Notes: generated from the letters alone by a model not told the origin. 64,000 nucleotides of DNA from Tepidamorphus sp. (GCA_028280885.1 JANQKY010000087.1:31506-95505), one strand, 5' to 3'; shown: positions 17,937 through 27,338, counted from the stretch's first letter. Translations and numbers: made by a program.

Positions 17937-18602
17937 ATGTTTCGCGTCAACGAGATGCCGGCGCAGCTGTCGCCGGCACTGATCGAGACCCTGCGCGGCG
18001 TCGAGACCGCGACGATCGGCCATATCCTGCACGGCCAGTTCGCGTGCAGCGACATCAGGGCGGTGCTGCCCGATAAACGCGTTGCCGGAACGGCGGTCAC
18101 GCTGCGGGTGCCGGGCGCGGATTCGACGATCCTCCATCATGCGCTGTCTCTGGTCAGGCCGGGCGATTTCCTGGTCATCGATCGCTGCGGCGACACGAAA
18201 CACGCCTGCTGGGGCGGCGTGGTGACGCAGGTGGCGAAGATGGCCGGTGTCGTCGGCGGCGTCATCGACGGGCCGGCGACCGACTTCACCGAGATCCGCG
18301 ACAGCGAGATGCCGGTCTGGTGCACGGGCCCCGCGCCGATCACCACCAAGATCCTCGGCCTGGAAGGCGCGATGAACGTGCCCGTGTCGGTCGGCGGCTG
18401 CGCCGTCTCGCCCGGCGATGCGGTGCTTGCCGACGAAAGCGGTGTATTGTTCATGACGCCGGACCAGTGCCAGGGGCTGGCCGACCGGGCGCTCGAAATG
18501 CAGGCGCGCGAGCCCGGCCTGGTCGAGCGGATCCGGAATGGCGAGAAGCTCGGCGACATCTCCGGGGCGAGCGCGAAGGTCGCGGCGAACCTCGCCGGCT
18601 GA
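17937..18602 (+). CDS. RraA-like family protein with altered aldolase motif
   Basis: This 221-residue protein has the RraA/HMG-aldolase fold signatures GGVIDGPATD and VSVGGCAVSPGDAVLADESG. In HMG/CHA aldolases the first motif reads GxxxDGxxRD, with Arg binding the substrate carboxylate. Here that Arg is Thr, and the upstream WGEL-type motif is WGGV, so classical 4-hydroxy-4-methyl-2-oxoglutarate aldolase activity is uncertain. It starts 11 bp after the nitrilase. A role in processing the carboxylate product is inferred from the operon. Confidence 0.72.
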   Translation: MFRVNEMPAQLSPALIETLRGVETATIGHILHGQFACSDIRAVLPDKRVAGTAVTLRVPGADSTILHHALSLVRPGDFLVIDRCGDTKHACWGGVVTQVAKMAGVVGGVIDGPATDFTEIRDSEMPVWCTGPAPITTKILGLEGAMNVPVSVGGCAVSPGDAVLADESGVLFMTPDQCQGLADRALEMQAREPGLVERIRNGEKLGDISGASAKVAANLAG

Positions 18603-18684
18603 TCCTCAACGCCCGGCAACCGGAAAACCAAAGTCAACAAACGACAACGGACGAAGTCCGGCAACCCAACAGAGGAGTTAAGCA

Positions 18685-19677
18685 ATGAAGCTATTCAGCG
18701 TACCCCTACTGGCGGCGTCGCTTGCGCTCGTCGCCGCGCCGGTCGGTGCGGAGACCTGGCGGATGGCCCACAAGATGCCGGCCGATTCGATCGAAGGGCA
18801 GATCTTCCAGGCCGTCGCCGACAGGATCGGCGAGAAGACCGATGGCGAGATCACCGTCGAGGTCTATCCGAGCGAGCAGCTCGGCAAGGACGATGCGATC
18901 CTCGAGCAGCTGCAGCTCGGCACCGTCCACATCTATCCCGAAGGGTCCAGCTACCTGCAGAAATGGGTGCCGGCGATCAAGTTCATCGGCGCGCCGTTCC
19001 TGTTCGAGGATCGCGACCACTGGTCCCGCTTCATGGAGACCGAGCTGGTCGACGGCTGGCTCGAGGAGATCGAGGACAAGGCCGGCGTCGTGCTCCTTGG
19101 CGATCCGACCCGCATGGTGCGCGGTCCCTACCGCGTCATGGTCACCGCCAAGCCGGTCGACAGCCTCGATGATATCTCCGGCCTGAAGCTGCGCATGCAT
19201 CCCGACGAACTGGCCGCCGGCGCCTGGCGCCATCTCGGCGCGGAAGTGCGGACGCTGCCCTGGACGGAAGTCTACGAGTCGATCGGCCGCGGCATCGTCG
19301 AGGCGGTCAACAGCCCGATCGCGCTGGTCGAGCCGATGAAGTTCTACGAGGTCGCGCCGAACATCGTGCGCCACAACGAATACCCGCAGGGCATCGGCTT
19401 CATGACCAACGCGGATGTCTGGAACGGGCTCGACGACGAGACGCGGGCGCAGATCGTCGAGGCCTATAACGAGGTCGCCGACGAGTTCGCGCCGAAGATG
19501 GCGGCGATCGCCGACGAAGGCCTCAAGCGCATGAAGGACTCCGGCGTCACCTACAAGGAGATCGACACCGGTCCCTTCGTCGACAAGATGGCCGAGTTCT
19601 ATGCCGAGCTCGACGCCAAGGGCGAACTGCCCGAAGGCTTCGTCGACGCCGTCAACAAGACCAAGTCCTCTCAATGA
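18685..19677 (+). CDS. dctP: TRAP transporter substrate-binding protein (DctP), system 1
   Basis: The 330-residue periplasmic binding protein has a signal peptide ending near VAAPVGAE (about residue 22). The DctP signature GLKLRMHPDELAAGAWRHLG contains the Arg that salt-bridges the carboxylate of the ligand, and PWTEVYESIGRGIVEAV follows. GAGGAG lies before the ATG. It supplies the DctQ and DctM genes downstream. Ligands of this family are usually organic acids. Confidence 0.9.
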   Translation: MKLFSVPLLAASLALVAAPVGAETWRMAHKMPADSIEGQIFQAVADRIGEKTDGEITVEVYPSEQLGKDDAILEQLQLGTVHIYPEGSSYLQKWVPAIKFIGAPFLFEDRDHWSRFMETELVDGWLEEIEDKAGVVLLGDPTRMVRGPYRVMVTAKPVDSLDDISGLKLRMHPDELAAGAWRHLGAEVRTLPWTEVYESIGRGIVEAVNSPIALVEPMKFYEVAPNIVRHNEYPQGIGFMTNADVWNGLDDETRAQIVEAYNEVADEFAPKMAAIADEGLKRMKDSGVTYKEIDTGPFVDKMAEFYAELDAKGELPEGFVDAVNKTKSSQ

Positions 19678-20213
19678 AAGTGATTGCTGCGCTCGATCTG
19701 GTGCTTGGCCGGATCGAGCGGCTTTTCCTGTTCTGCGCGAACGGGCTTCTGCTCGCGATGTTGGCGATCAATCTCGCCAACATCCTCTCCCGTCTTCTGT
19801 TCGATATCGGCCTGATCTGGGTGTTCCCCTGGACGAGCGTGCTGTTCGTCTGGTCGATCTTCCTGGCCTTCTTCGTCATCTTCCGGCGCGGCCAGGACAT
19901 ATCGATCGACGTGTTGACGCGGCGGCTGCCCGAGCGCATGGCGCTGCGGCTTGAGATCGTCATCTCCTGCGCGGTGATCGTCCTGCTGATCGTCATCCTC
20001 GCCCAGGTGCCGACGCTCATTCCCCGGCAGGTCGGCCGGATCGACATGGTCGGCATCCAGCGCTACTGGCTGTCCATTCCCTTCTTCTTCTCGAGTTTCC
20101 TGGTGATGATCGATTACGGCGTCAAGATCGTGCATGCCTATCTGCGGCTGCGCGGGTCGGGCGACCGCGATCCGTTCCCCAGCGGGTCCGGTGCGGGCGG
20201 GGTGGGCGCATGA
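19674..20213 (+). CDS. dctQ: TRAP transporter small permease (DctQ), system 1
   Basis: This 179-residue membrane protein has four predicted helices (about residues 18-40, 52-72, 90-112 and 135-155) and the DctQ-type FPWTSVLFVWSIFLAFFVIF segment. ATGA overlaps join it to DctP and to DctM. Confidence 0.87.
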   Translation: MKVIAALDLVLGRIERLFLFCANGLLLAMLAINLANILSRLLFDIGLIWVFPWTSVLFVWSIFLAFFVIFRRGQDISIDVLTRRLPERMALRLEIVISCAVIVLLIVILAQVPTLIPRQVGRIDMVGIQRYWLSIPFFFSSFLVMIDYGVKIVHAYLRLRGSGDRDPFPSGSGAGGVGA

Positions 20214-21496
20214 CCGCGATCGGCCTGTTCTCCGTCTTCATCCTGCTGATCGCGCTCAGAACGCCGATCACCATGGCGATCGGCATCTCCGTCATCGCGG
20301 CGCTGATTGCCAGCGGCTTTTCCGGCATGCTGTGGATCGTGCCGCTGAAGGTGCTCGAAAGCGCGACCAACGTGTCGCTGCTGGCGATCCCGTTCTTCGT
20401 GCTGGCCGGCAACCTGATGAACGCGATCGGCATCACCGAGCGCATCTTCAATCTCGCCAACGCGCTGGTCGGCCATTTCCGGGCAGGCCTTGCCCAGGTC
20501 AACGTGCTCGCCTCGGTGATGCTGGCCGGCGGCACGGGTGCCGCCGTCGCCGATATCGCCGGTCTCGGCGCCGTCGAGATCAAGGCGATGCGCGAGCGTG
20601 GCTACCGGGCCTCCTTCGCCTCGGCGATCACGGTGGTCTCGGCGATCGTCGCACCGTTCATTCCGCCGTCGATCCCGCTCGTCGTCTATGCCTATCTGTC
20701 GAACACCTCGGTCGCGCGGATGTTCCTGGCCGGCGTCGTGCCCGGCCTTCTGATCGCGCTCGGCCTGATGATCTTCAACCGCATCCTGGCGATCCGCACC
20801 GAGTTCCCGCAACAGTCGCGGGCCTCGCTGAAGGAGATCTGGAAACACACGCTGCATGGCGTCGCGGCCCTGATGGCGCCGGCGATCATCATGGGCGGCA
20901 TCCTGACCGGCACGACGACGGCGTCAGAAGCCGGCGCACTCGCGTCAGGCTATATCCTGCTGCTCGGCGCGTTCTTCCGCACGCTGACGTGGAAGGCGCT
21001 GACCAAGGCGCTGACCGAGACGGTGATGATCACCTCGATCATCATGATCATCATCGGCTTTGCCGCCAGCATCGGCTGGCTGATGGCGATCGAGCAGATC
21101 CCGCAGGACATGGCCCGCTCGCTGCCTGAACTGGTCCAGTCGCGGCTGTTGTTCTTCCTGGCGATCATGGCCTGCGTCCTGGTGCTCGGCTGCTTCATCG
21201 ACGGAGTGACGATCAAGCTGTTGCTGGTGCCGATCCTGTTGCCGCTGGTCGATGCCTACGGGATCGACCGGATCCATTTCGGCATCGTGCTGCAGACCTC
21301 GCTGATCCTCGGCATCGCGACGCCGCCGCTCGGGCTCGGGCTGTTCGTCGTGGCGCGGATATCGGGGGCCCCGTTCGAGGCGATCGTGCGCGATACGCTG
21401 CCCTATTTCATCCCGCTGCTGATCGTGCTGTTCCTGCTCCTGGTCGTGCCCGGCTTCTCGCTGTGGCTGCCGGATCTGGTGCTCGGTCCGGACTGA
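20210..21496 (+). CDS. dctM: TRAP transporter large permease (DctM), system 1
   Basis: This 428-residue polytopic membrane protein of the DctM/SiaT family has about 12 hydrophobic segments. IPFFVLAGNLMNAIGITERI, MLAGGTGAAVADIAGLGAVE and PPSIPLVVYAYLSNTSVARM are typical. It is the sodium-coupled translocation subunit. The operon ends here and meets a minus-strand TRAP operon 15 bp further on. Confidence 0.9.
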   Translation: MTAIGLFSVFILLIALRTPITMAIGISVIAALIASGFSGMLWIVPLKVLESATNVSLLAIPFFVLAGNLMNAIGITERIFNLANALVGHFRAGLAQVNVLASVMLAGGTGAAVADIAGLGAVEIKAMRERGYRASFASAITVVSAIVAPFIPPSIPLVVYAYLSNTSVARMFLAGVVPGLLIALGLMIFNRILAIRTEFPQQSRASLKEIWKHTLHGVAALMAPAIIMGGILTGTTTASEAGALASGYILLLGAFFRTLTWKALTKALTETVMITSIIMIIIGFAASIGWLMAIEQIPQDMARSLPELVQSRLLFFLAIMACVLVLGCFIDGVTIKLLLVPILLPLVDAYGIDRIHFGIVLQTSLILGIATPPLGLGLFVVARISGAPFEAIVRDTLPYFIPLLIVLFLLLVVPGFSLWLPDLVLGPD

Positions 21497-21511
21497 TCCG
21501 GCCGCTAAGCC

Positions 21512-21904
21512 TCAGGCGGTGTCGATGCCGTCGGCTTCCATGTCCTTGTAGGTCGCCTTGGCGACTTTCAGGGCGTGGTTGGCGCGCGGCACGCCGGCAT
21601 AGATCGCGACATGCTGGAAGGCCTCCAGGACGTCGCGCTTGCTCGCGCCTGTGTTCGCGGTGGCGCGGATATGCATCGGGATTTCGTCGAAATTGCCGGT
21701 CGCGGCCAGAAGCGCCAATGTCAGCATCGAGCGCTCGCGCCGGCTGATCCCGTCAGACGCCCAGACCGTGCCCCAGGCGCCCTCGGTGATAAGGGTCTGG
21801 AACGGGTCGTCGAAATCCGTCTTGGCGGCCTCGGCGCGGTTGACATGGGCATCGCCCAGCACCGCGCGGCGGACCTTCATTCCCGCGTCCCGTCGTTCGG
21901 ACAT
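21512..21904 (-). CDS. Carboxymuconolactone decarboxylase family protein (PcaC-like)
   Basis: The 130-residue protein matches the PcaC subfamily along its whole length: KVRRAVLGDAHVNRAEA, FQTLITEGAWGTVWAS, RRERSMLTLALLAATG, IPMHIRATANTGASKRDV and AIYAGVPRANHA. PcaC decarboxylates 4-carboxymuconolactone in protocatechuate degradation, but no other pca gene is nearby, so the substrate here may differ. AAGGAG precedes the ATG. It is the last gene of the minus-strand TRAP/ThDP cluster. Confidence 0.82.
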   Translation of the reverse strand: MSERRDAGMKVRRAVLGDAHVNRAEAAKTDFDDPFQTLITEGAWGTVWASDGISRRERSMLTLALLAATGNFDEIPMHIRATANTGASKRDVLEAFQHVAIYAGVPRANHALKVAKATYKDMEADGIDTA

Positions 21905-21930
21905 ACTACGCTCCTTCGGCTATTCCGGCG

Positions 21931-23286
21931 TCATCCGGACAGGATACTCGGCAACCACAACGTCAGCGCCGGAAAGGCGATCAGCACCGCGACGCGGACG
22001 ATCTCGGCGCCGAAGAACGGCATCACGCCCAGAAAGGTCTGGCGCATCGGCACGTCCGGGCTGAGCGAGGAAATGATGAACACGTTCATGCCGACCGGTG
22101 GCGTGATCAGCCCCAGTTCGACCACGATCAGAGCCAGGATGCCGAACCAGATCTTCAGATCCTCGGTGTCCATGCCGAAGGGCGAACTGGCGGCGGTGGC
22201 ATAGTCGCCGCCGTTCAGTTCGACCAGCACCGGCCAGAAGAACGGGATCGCCAAGAGGATCATCGACAGGCTGTCCATCAGGCAGCCGAGCGCGATTAGC
22301 GCGACCAGCAGGATGATCAGGGTCGCCATCGGCGACAGGCCCGACATCGCCATCCATTCCGCCATCGCCTGGGGCACGCCGCCGCGCGACATGAAGATCT
22401 TCAGAAGTTCCGCGCCGAGCAGGATCAGATAGATCATGCCGGTGGTGCGGGCGGTCTCCAAGAGCGCCTCGCGGCCCTCGGTGAGATTGAGCTTGCCGCG
22501 CAGGGCGGCGAACAGGGTGACCATCACCACGCCGACGGCGGCTGCCGGGGTCGGGTTGAACAGGCCCAGATAGATGCCGCCGATCACCACCAGAAAGACG
22601 ACCAGCACGGGCAGGACGTTGAACGTCGCTGAGATGAACTCGGCGCGCGTGATCCTGCCGCCGCGCGGCCCGGCGGCCGGGTTGATCGTCACGTAGATCA
22701 GGATCGTGATGATGAAGAACAGCACCGCGATCAGGCCGGGAATGAAGGCGGCCATGAACATGGTCACCACATTCGCCTCGACGATGATCGCATAGACGAT
22801 CAGCACGACGGAGGGCGGGATGAGAATGCCGAGTACGCCGCCGGCGGCGATCGTGCCGGTGCCGAGCGTGTTGGAATAGTTGTATTTCTTCAATTCCGGC
22901 AGGGCGACGCGGCCCATGGTCGAGGCGGTCGCAAGCGAACTGCCGCAGACCGCGCCGAAGCCCGCGCAGCCGGCGATCGCCGAGATCGCCACGCCGCCGC
23001 GCATCCAGCCGAGCCAGGCATTGGCGGCGCGGAACAGATCGGCGCTCAGGCCCGAGCGCGCGGAGATCGCGCCCATCAGCACGAACAGCGGCACGACCGA
23101 CAGGTCGTAGATGGAGAACTGGCCGTAGGCGAGGTCCTTGAGCTGGCTGAGCACGATGGCCGGGCCGTTGAGCACGGCGATGCCGATGCCGCCGACGGCG
23201 ATCATCGCGTAGGCGATCGGCAGGCGGATGGCGATCAGGCCGACCAGGGCGGCAAGGCCGATCAGCCCGATAGTGATGCTGTCCAT
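21931..23286 (-). CDS. dctM: TRAP transporter large permease (DctM), system 2
   Basis: This 451-residue polytopic permease shows the DctM patterns CGSSLATASTMGRVALPELK, PPSVVLIVYAIIVEANVVTM and ITPPVGMNVFIISSL. The ATG at 23286 was chosen because it lies one base after the DctQ stop, whereas an ATG 15 codons upstream lies inside DctQ. It is clearly different in sequence from the system-1 permease. Confidence 0.9.
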   Translation of the reverse strand: MDSITIGLIGLAALVGLIAIRLPIAYAMIAVGGIGIAVLNGPAIVLSQLKDLAYGQFSIYDLSVVPLFVLMGAISARSGLSADLFRAANAWLGWMRGGVAISAIAGCAGFGAVCGSSLATASTMGRVALPELKKYNYSNTLGTGTIAAGGVLGILIPPSVVLIVYAIIVEANVVTMFMAAFIPGLIAVLFFIITILIYVTINPAAGPRGGRITRAEFISATFNVLPVLVVFLVVIGGIYLGLFNPTPAAAVGVVMVTLFAALRGKLNLTEGREALLETARTTGMIYLILLGAELLKIFMSRGGVPQAMAEWMAMSGLSPMATLIILLVALIALGCLMDSLSMILLAIPFFWPVLVELNGGDYATAASSPFGMDTEDLKIWFGILALIVVELGLITPPVGMNVFIISSLSPDVPMRQTFLGVMPFFGAEIVRVAVLIAFPALTLWLPSILSG

Positions 23287-23287
23287 G

Positions 23288-23812
23288 TCAGACGGTTCCG
23301 CCGGTTCGGTACATGTGAACGGCTTCGGCAAGCGTGATCAGCGAGGCCAGAAGCAGCAGCACCAGCGAGATCAGGGCCGGCACGAAGGCCCACCAGAGCG
23401 GGATTTCGAGGATGCCGGTGAATTCGGTGTACTCGCGGTAGTCGAGAAGGCCGGCATACATCCGCCAGATCAGCAGCGCCGAGAAGGCGATCGCCACCAG
23501 CGCGGCGAACAGTTTCATCGTCGCCACCGAACGGCGGCCGGCCTGCATGGTGAAGATGTCGGCGGAGACATTGGCGCCGGCAAGCTGGCAATAGGGCAGG
23601 AAGGCGAAGGCGGCGATCGCCGTTCCCATCTCGGTCAGTTCGAAATCGCCGGGAAACGGCCGGTTGACGATGGCAGCGGCCAGGATCGAATAGCCGTTGA
23701 CGAGAACGACGCCGATCAGCACCAGCCCGCCGGCGATCGCCCAGCCGGTAATGAGCTTGCGGGCGAGGCCGACCGGCCCCGCCCCTAACCGGTCTTCGGC
23801 CGGCTGTTCCAC
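23288..23812 (-). CDS. dctQ: TRAP transporter small permease (DctQ), system 2
   Basis: This 174-residue membrane protein has four hydrophobic helices (about residues 20-45, 65-90, 95-120 and 140-165), between the DctP and DctM genes of the same system. It starts with GTG at 23812, four bases after the DctP stop. Confidence 0.83.
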   Translation of the reverse strand: MEQPAEDRLGAGPVGLARKLITGWAIAGGLVLIGVVLVNGYSILAAAIVNRPFPGDFELTEMGTAIAAFAFLPYCQLAGANVSADIFTMQAGRRSVATMKLFAALVAIAFSALLIWRMYAGLLDYREYTEFTGILEIPLWWAFVPALISLVLLLLASLITLAEAVHMYRTGGTV

Positions 23813-23816
23813 CGCG

Positions 23817-24857
23817 TTACTGCGCCATGTTCTTGTCGACGAGCGAATTGGCCTGGTCGTAGAGCGCCTGGCCGTCGATGCCCTTTTCGTTCATCTCGTC
23901 GATCCAGCGCTGCACGACGGGCTCGACCGCCGTCTCGAAGGCGGCCCATTCCTCCGGCGTCAGCTGAATATGCTCGTTGCCGGAGTCGGTCGCGATCTTG
24001 ATGCCGACGTCTTCGCCGCGCGTCCAGACCTCGCCGATCTCGCCGTGCCATTCGGGCCCGGAATTGTCGATGAAGATCTGCTTGATGTCGTCGGGCAGGG
24101 CGTTCCACTTGTCCTCGTTCATCAGGACGGAGAAGGAGGTGGTGCCGAGCCGTTTTCCGTCCGGACCCTCGATCTGATACTGGGTCTGCTCGTGGATCTT
24201 CAGCGGCGGGATGATCTCGAAGGGAATGAGCGCGCCGTCGACGACCTTCTTGGACAGCGCCACCGGGATCTCGCCGACCGAGGTCTGGATCGGGCTCGCC
24301 CCCAGCGATTCAAGCACCCAGGAACCGGTGCGCGAGGGAATGCGGATCTTCTTGCCCTTCAGGTCGTCGGGCGAGCGGACCGGCTCGTCGGCCATGTGGA
24401 TCGCCTGGCCGCCATGGACATGCTGGAACATCGGCACGACGCCCTTGAAATCGTCCGAGATCGCGCCGTTACCGTACATCTCGTGCATGGCCTTGTTGAC
24501 CGCGCCGATATCGCCCTTGTAGACGCCGGGCAGTTCGAACACCTCGGTGCGCGGGAAGGCGCCGGCGGCATAGGCGTTGACGATCCAGGCCAGATCGACG
24601 ACGCCGTCGCGCACCTGGCGGGGCAGCTGCGGCGGCTTGCCGCCGAGCGACATCGACGGGAAGATCTCGATCTTCACGCGGCCGTCGGACTGGTCCATGA
24701 TCCGCTGCGCCCAGGGCTCCAGCATGTTCATGTGCGCGGGCGATTTCGGGCTCAGCATGTGGTGGAGCTTGAACTCGTGCTCCGCCGCCGCGGCCTGGCC
24801 GCCGGCGAGCGCGACCGCGAAGGCGGCCGCCGTCATGACGCTTCTTCCTACAAACAT
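23817..24857 (-). CDS. dctP: TRAP transporter substrate-binding protein (DctP), system 2
   Basis: This is a 346-residue periplasmic protein with a signal peptide (cleavage after about residue 25, AAAAE). DLKGKKIRIPSRTGSWVLES contains the conserved ligand-binding Arg, and VGEIPVALSKKVVDGALIPF follows. Gene order P-Q-M, read right to left, matches a complete transporter. The 221 bp upstream hold no gene. Confidence 0.9.
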   Translation of the reverse strand: MFVGRSVMTAAAFAVALAGGQAAAAEHEFKLHHMLSPKSPAHMNMLEPWAQRIMDQSDGRVKIEIFPSMSLGGKPPQLPRQVRDGVVDLAWIVNAYAAGAFPRTEVFELPGVYKGDIGAVNKAMHEMYGNGAISDDFKGVVPMFQHVHGGQAIHMADEPVRSPDDLKGKKIRIPSRTGSWVLESLGASPIQTSVGEIPVALSKKVVDGALIPFEIIPPLKIHEQTQYQIEGPDGKRLGTTSFSVLMNEDKWNALPDDIKQIFIDNSGPEWHGEIGEVWTRGEDVGIKIATDSGNEHIQLTPEEWAAFETAVEPVVQRWIDEMNEKGIDGQALYDQANSLVDKNMAQ

Positions 24858-25078
24858 GAAAGTCCTCCCGTTGGTTCAAAAAAGGGGTAGGGGATCGTTG
24901 CCCGGTTCCTGTCCGGATCCGGCGTTTCTATCGGTCTGTCCTCTCGCTACCGCAGGCCGTGTGCCGGTCCGGTTTCTTCCGGCGGTCCCGGCAATCGGCT
25001 AAAGTGATACCCTGCGGGACGGATTGCCGCAAAGTATCCGGATGCGTAGTTCGGAATGCGCACAATCGGGCCAGCCCC

Positions 25079-26827
25079 TCAGGCCGGCCCTTCGGGTGCG
25101 ATCGCGATGTTCAAAAGCACCTGCCGCCGTTCCTGCGTGGCGACCGCGATGGCGCGGTCGAGCGCTGCGGGAAGCGCGTCGCCGTCGCTCACCGTCTCGG
25201 TATAGGCACGGCTTGCCGAGGCGGTTTTGGTGAAATCCGGGCTGGGCTTGAGCGCTGTCAGCGGCACGGTATTGGCCTTTGCCGCGCCGCCGCCGCGATA
25301 GAGCCCCTGCACCGAGTGGCGGACCGCGCCCCATTCCTCGTTGTTGAGCACCAGCGTGACGACCGGCAGGTCATAGGCCTCCATGACCTGGTGGCAGGCG
25401 GTCGGGTTGGCGAACATGTAGCTGCCGTCGCCCATGGTGGCGACGACCAGCCGGTCGGGATCGGCGAGCTTGGCGCCCATCGCCGCCGGCAGGCCCCAGC
25501 CGAGGCCGCCGGCATGGGGTTCCTGGAAGTAGCTCTGATGGGTTTCGAGATCGAGGGGGCCGAGCGGGCAGCCGAGTTCGTGGAACACGGTGGCCCCGTG
25601 CCCGTTGATCCGGTGTCCCTTGATCGCGCGGCCGAGGCAGAGGCTGACCCAGTCCTTGCTCATCGGACTGCCATTGCCGCGTTCGGCCCCGGCGATCACC
25701 GCCTCGCGGTTTGCCGTCGAGATCGCGGTGACCCGGGCCCGGCGGGCATCGATTACTGTCTCATCCCTGTCCATCGTCGCCATGGCGTCGATCAGGGCAT
25801 CGAGCGCCAGCGGCGTGTCGCCGGCAAGCGTCACGTCGGCCGGGAAATGGCGCACCGGGGTGCGCGAAAACAGCGGATCGGGGCCAAGCTGGATCACTTT
25901 CACGTCGTCGCGCAGGCTCACCCTGTCCGGCCACCAGGGGGCGAGCGCATTGACGACGAGCACGACGTCGGCCTCGGCAAGCAGCGGCGCGGGATCGGCG
26001 CCGATCGCCATCGGATGGGCCTGCGGGATCGCGATCGTATTCGCCCAGTAATGCGACAGCGGGATCGCCCAGTCGTCGACGAAGGCGGTCAGCGCGTCGA
26101 ACGCATCGTGCGAACCTGCCCCGCGCTGGGCGATGATCAGCGGGGTCTTCGCGGCGGCGAGCAGCCGGGCTGCCGCCGCGACGCTATCGGGATCGGGCGC
26201 GGTGCGGACGGGTGCCTGGCGGGAGGGCCGGTCGAGCCCGTCGGGCGGCGTTCCCTCGCACAGCACCTCGCGTGGCAGGCTTAGATACACCGGGCCGCGC
26301 GGCGTCGAATTGGCGATCGCCCAGGCCCGGTCGAGCAGGCCGGAGACCTGTTCGGGGAAGCGCAGTTCGTAGTCCCATTTCGTTGTCTCGCGGACGAGCG
26401 CCGTCTGGTCGAACATCTCCTGGCCCCAGCCGATCGGCACCGTGCGGGCGCCGAACCTGCCCTGTTCCATCACCGGCGTGCGGCCGGACATCAGCAGCAT
26501 CGGCACCTGGTCGCACCAGGCGTTGATCGCGCCGGTCGCGCCGTTCGACAGGCCGACATTGGTGTGCAGCATGACCGCCTGGGCCTCGCCGGAGATCAGG
26601 TAATAGCCGTGCGCCATGCCGAGCGCGGCATGCTCGTGCGGGACGACGATCGGGGCCGGCAGGTCGATGCCGGTGTTCTGCGCCTCGATCAGGCCCTCGA
26701 TGATCGGCGGGAAATCGGTGCCGGAATTGGTGAAGACATGGCGGACACCCAGCGCCTTCAGCTTGCCGAACAGCGCGCCGCCGGCGGTTATCGTTCCGCC
26801 CTCAGTGGCGTGTCTGGTGTCCGGCAT
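25079..26827 (-). CDS. ThDP-dependent enzyme (acetolactate synthase / benzoylformate decarboxylase-like)
   Basis: This 582-residue enzyme has the three-domain POX layout: Pyr domain with catalytic Glu in VVPHEHAALGMAHG, a central domain, and the PP domain with the ThDP-binding GDGSYMFANPTACH, ending in VLNN. The FAD-binding features of acetolactate synthase are not obvious, so it could be a 2-oxo-acid decarboxylase, a carboligase or an oxalyl/sulfoacetaldehyde-type enzyme. It is transcribed in the direction of the TRAP-2 operon, 221 bp upstream of it, with GGGAGA before the ATG. Confidence 0.85.
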   Translation of the reverse strand: MPDTRHATEGGTITAGGALFGKLKALGVRHVFTNSGTDFPPIIEGLIEAQNTGIDLPAPIVVPHEHAALGMAHGYYLISGEAQAVMLHTNVGLSNGATGAINAWCDQVPMLLMSGRTPVMEQGRFGARTVPIGWGQEMFDQTALVRETTKWDYELRFPEQVSGLLDRAWAIANSTPRGPVYLSLPREVLCEGTPPDGLDRPSRQAPVRTAPDPDSVAAAARLLAAAKTPLIIAQRGAGSHDAFDALTAFVDDWAIPLSHYWANTIAIPQAHPMAIGADPAPLLAEADVVLVVNALAPWWPDRVSLRDDVKVIQLGPDPLFSRTPVRHFPADVTLAGDTPLALDALIDAMATMDRDETVIDARRARVTAISTANREAVIAGAERGNGSPMSKDWVSLCLGRAIKGHRINGHGATVFHELGCPLGPLDLETHQSYFQEPHAGGLGWGLPAAMGAKLADPDRLVVATMGDGSYMFANPTACHQVMEAYDLPVVTLVLNNEEWGAVRHSVQGLYRGGGAAKANTVPLTALKPSPDFTKTASASRAYTETVSDGDALPAALDRAIAVATQERRQVLLNIAIAPEGPA

Positions 26828-26973
26828 GCTGTCTCCCTGACTGCGCGGCGTAATGGCGTGAAGCCGGCCCGGATAGCATATGTGGCCTGCTGAATCTTAT
26901 GGGTTAGGAGTGTTATTTCATAGTTTGAAGCAGGATTCTAAGCCGGTCTCTGCAAGGCGGTGGGGTTGACGTG

Positions 26974-27180
26974 CCCTCACCCGGCCCTTCGGGCCACCCT
27001 CTCCCGCCAAGGGGGAGAGGGAAAGAGCGCGTTGGACGGTCCGGGCACGTTGGCACCGACATCATTTGCGGTATCGGAGCTTTCTGTCCGCCGGCGGCTG
27101 CCACCAGCACACGGTCTCTCAGATACACTCGTACCCTCTCCCCTCCGCGGGAGAGGGCGGCCCGAAGGGCCGGGTGAGGG
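26974..27180. repeat. Composite REP/BIME-like repeat
   Basis: A palindromic unit beginning CCCTCACCCGGCCC (26974-27021) and its inverted partner (27134-27180, ending GGGCCGGGTGAGGG) flank a central spacer. The part 27065-27180 recurs in inverted orientation at 63881-63999, about 80-85 per cent identical by eye, including the TTTGCGGTATCGG start. It is therefore a dispersed chromosomal repeat rather than a gene. Confidence 0.8.
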
Positions 27181-27302
27181 TCCGTCAGCGGCTGCAATCA
27201 TTCACCACCCGAAAAGTCGATTCCATGCCATCCCTTCGGCAAATCCGCCCGCCGCCCCCGCTGACCGCCTGCAACAAGACCGGCCTGCATCGTCATCATC
27301 TG

Positions 27303-27338
27303 AAAGAAATATATTTCTTTATGTGAAATATATTGACA
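27303..27338 (+). promoter_or_regulatory. Predicted SorC-type operator with -35 box
   Basis: AAAGAAATATATTTCTTT (27303-27320) is a perfect 18-bp palindrome. GAATATATT-like sequence is repeated as GAAATATATT at 27306-27315 and 27325-27334, a 19-bp spacing. TTGACA (27333-27338) overlaps the second copy. The element lies 136 bp before the solute-binding gene of an operon that encodes a SorC regulator. No good -10 hexamer was found at the expected distance. Confidence 0.5.

Noticed and set aside
26940..27230. Short open frames encoding Pro/Arg-rich peptides, similar ones also at 63777-63998
   Set aside because: They are translations of the palindromic repeats, explaining their resemblance at two sites.
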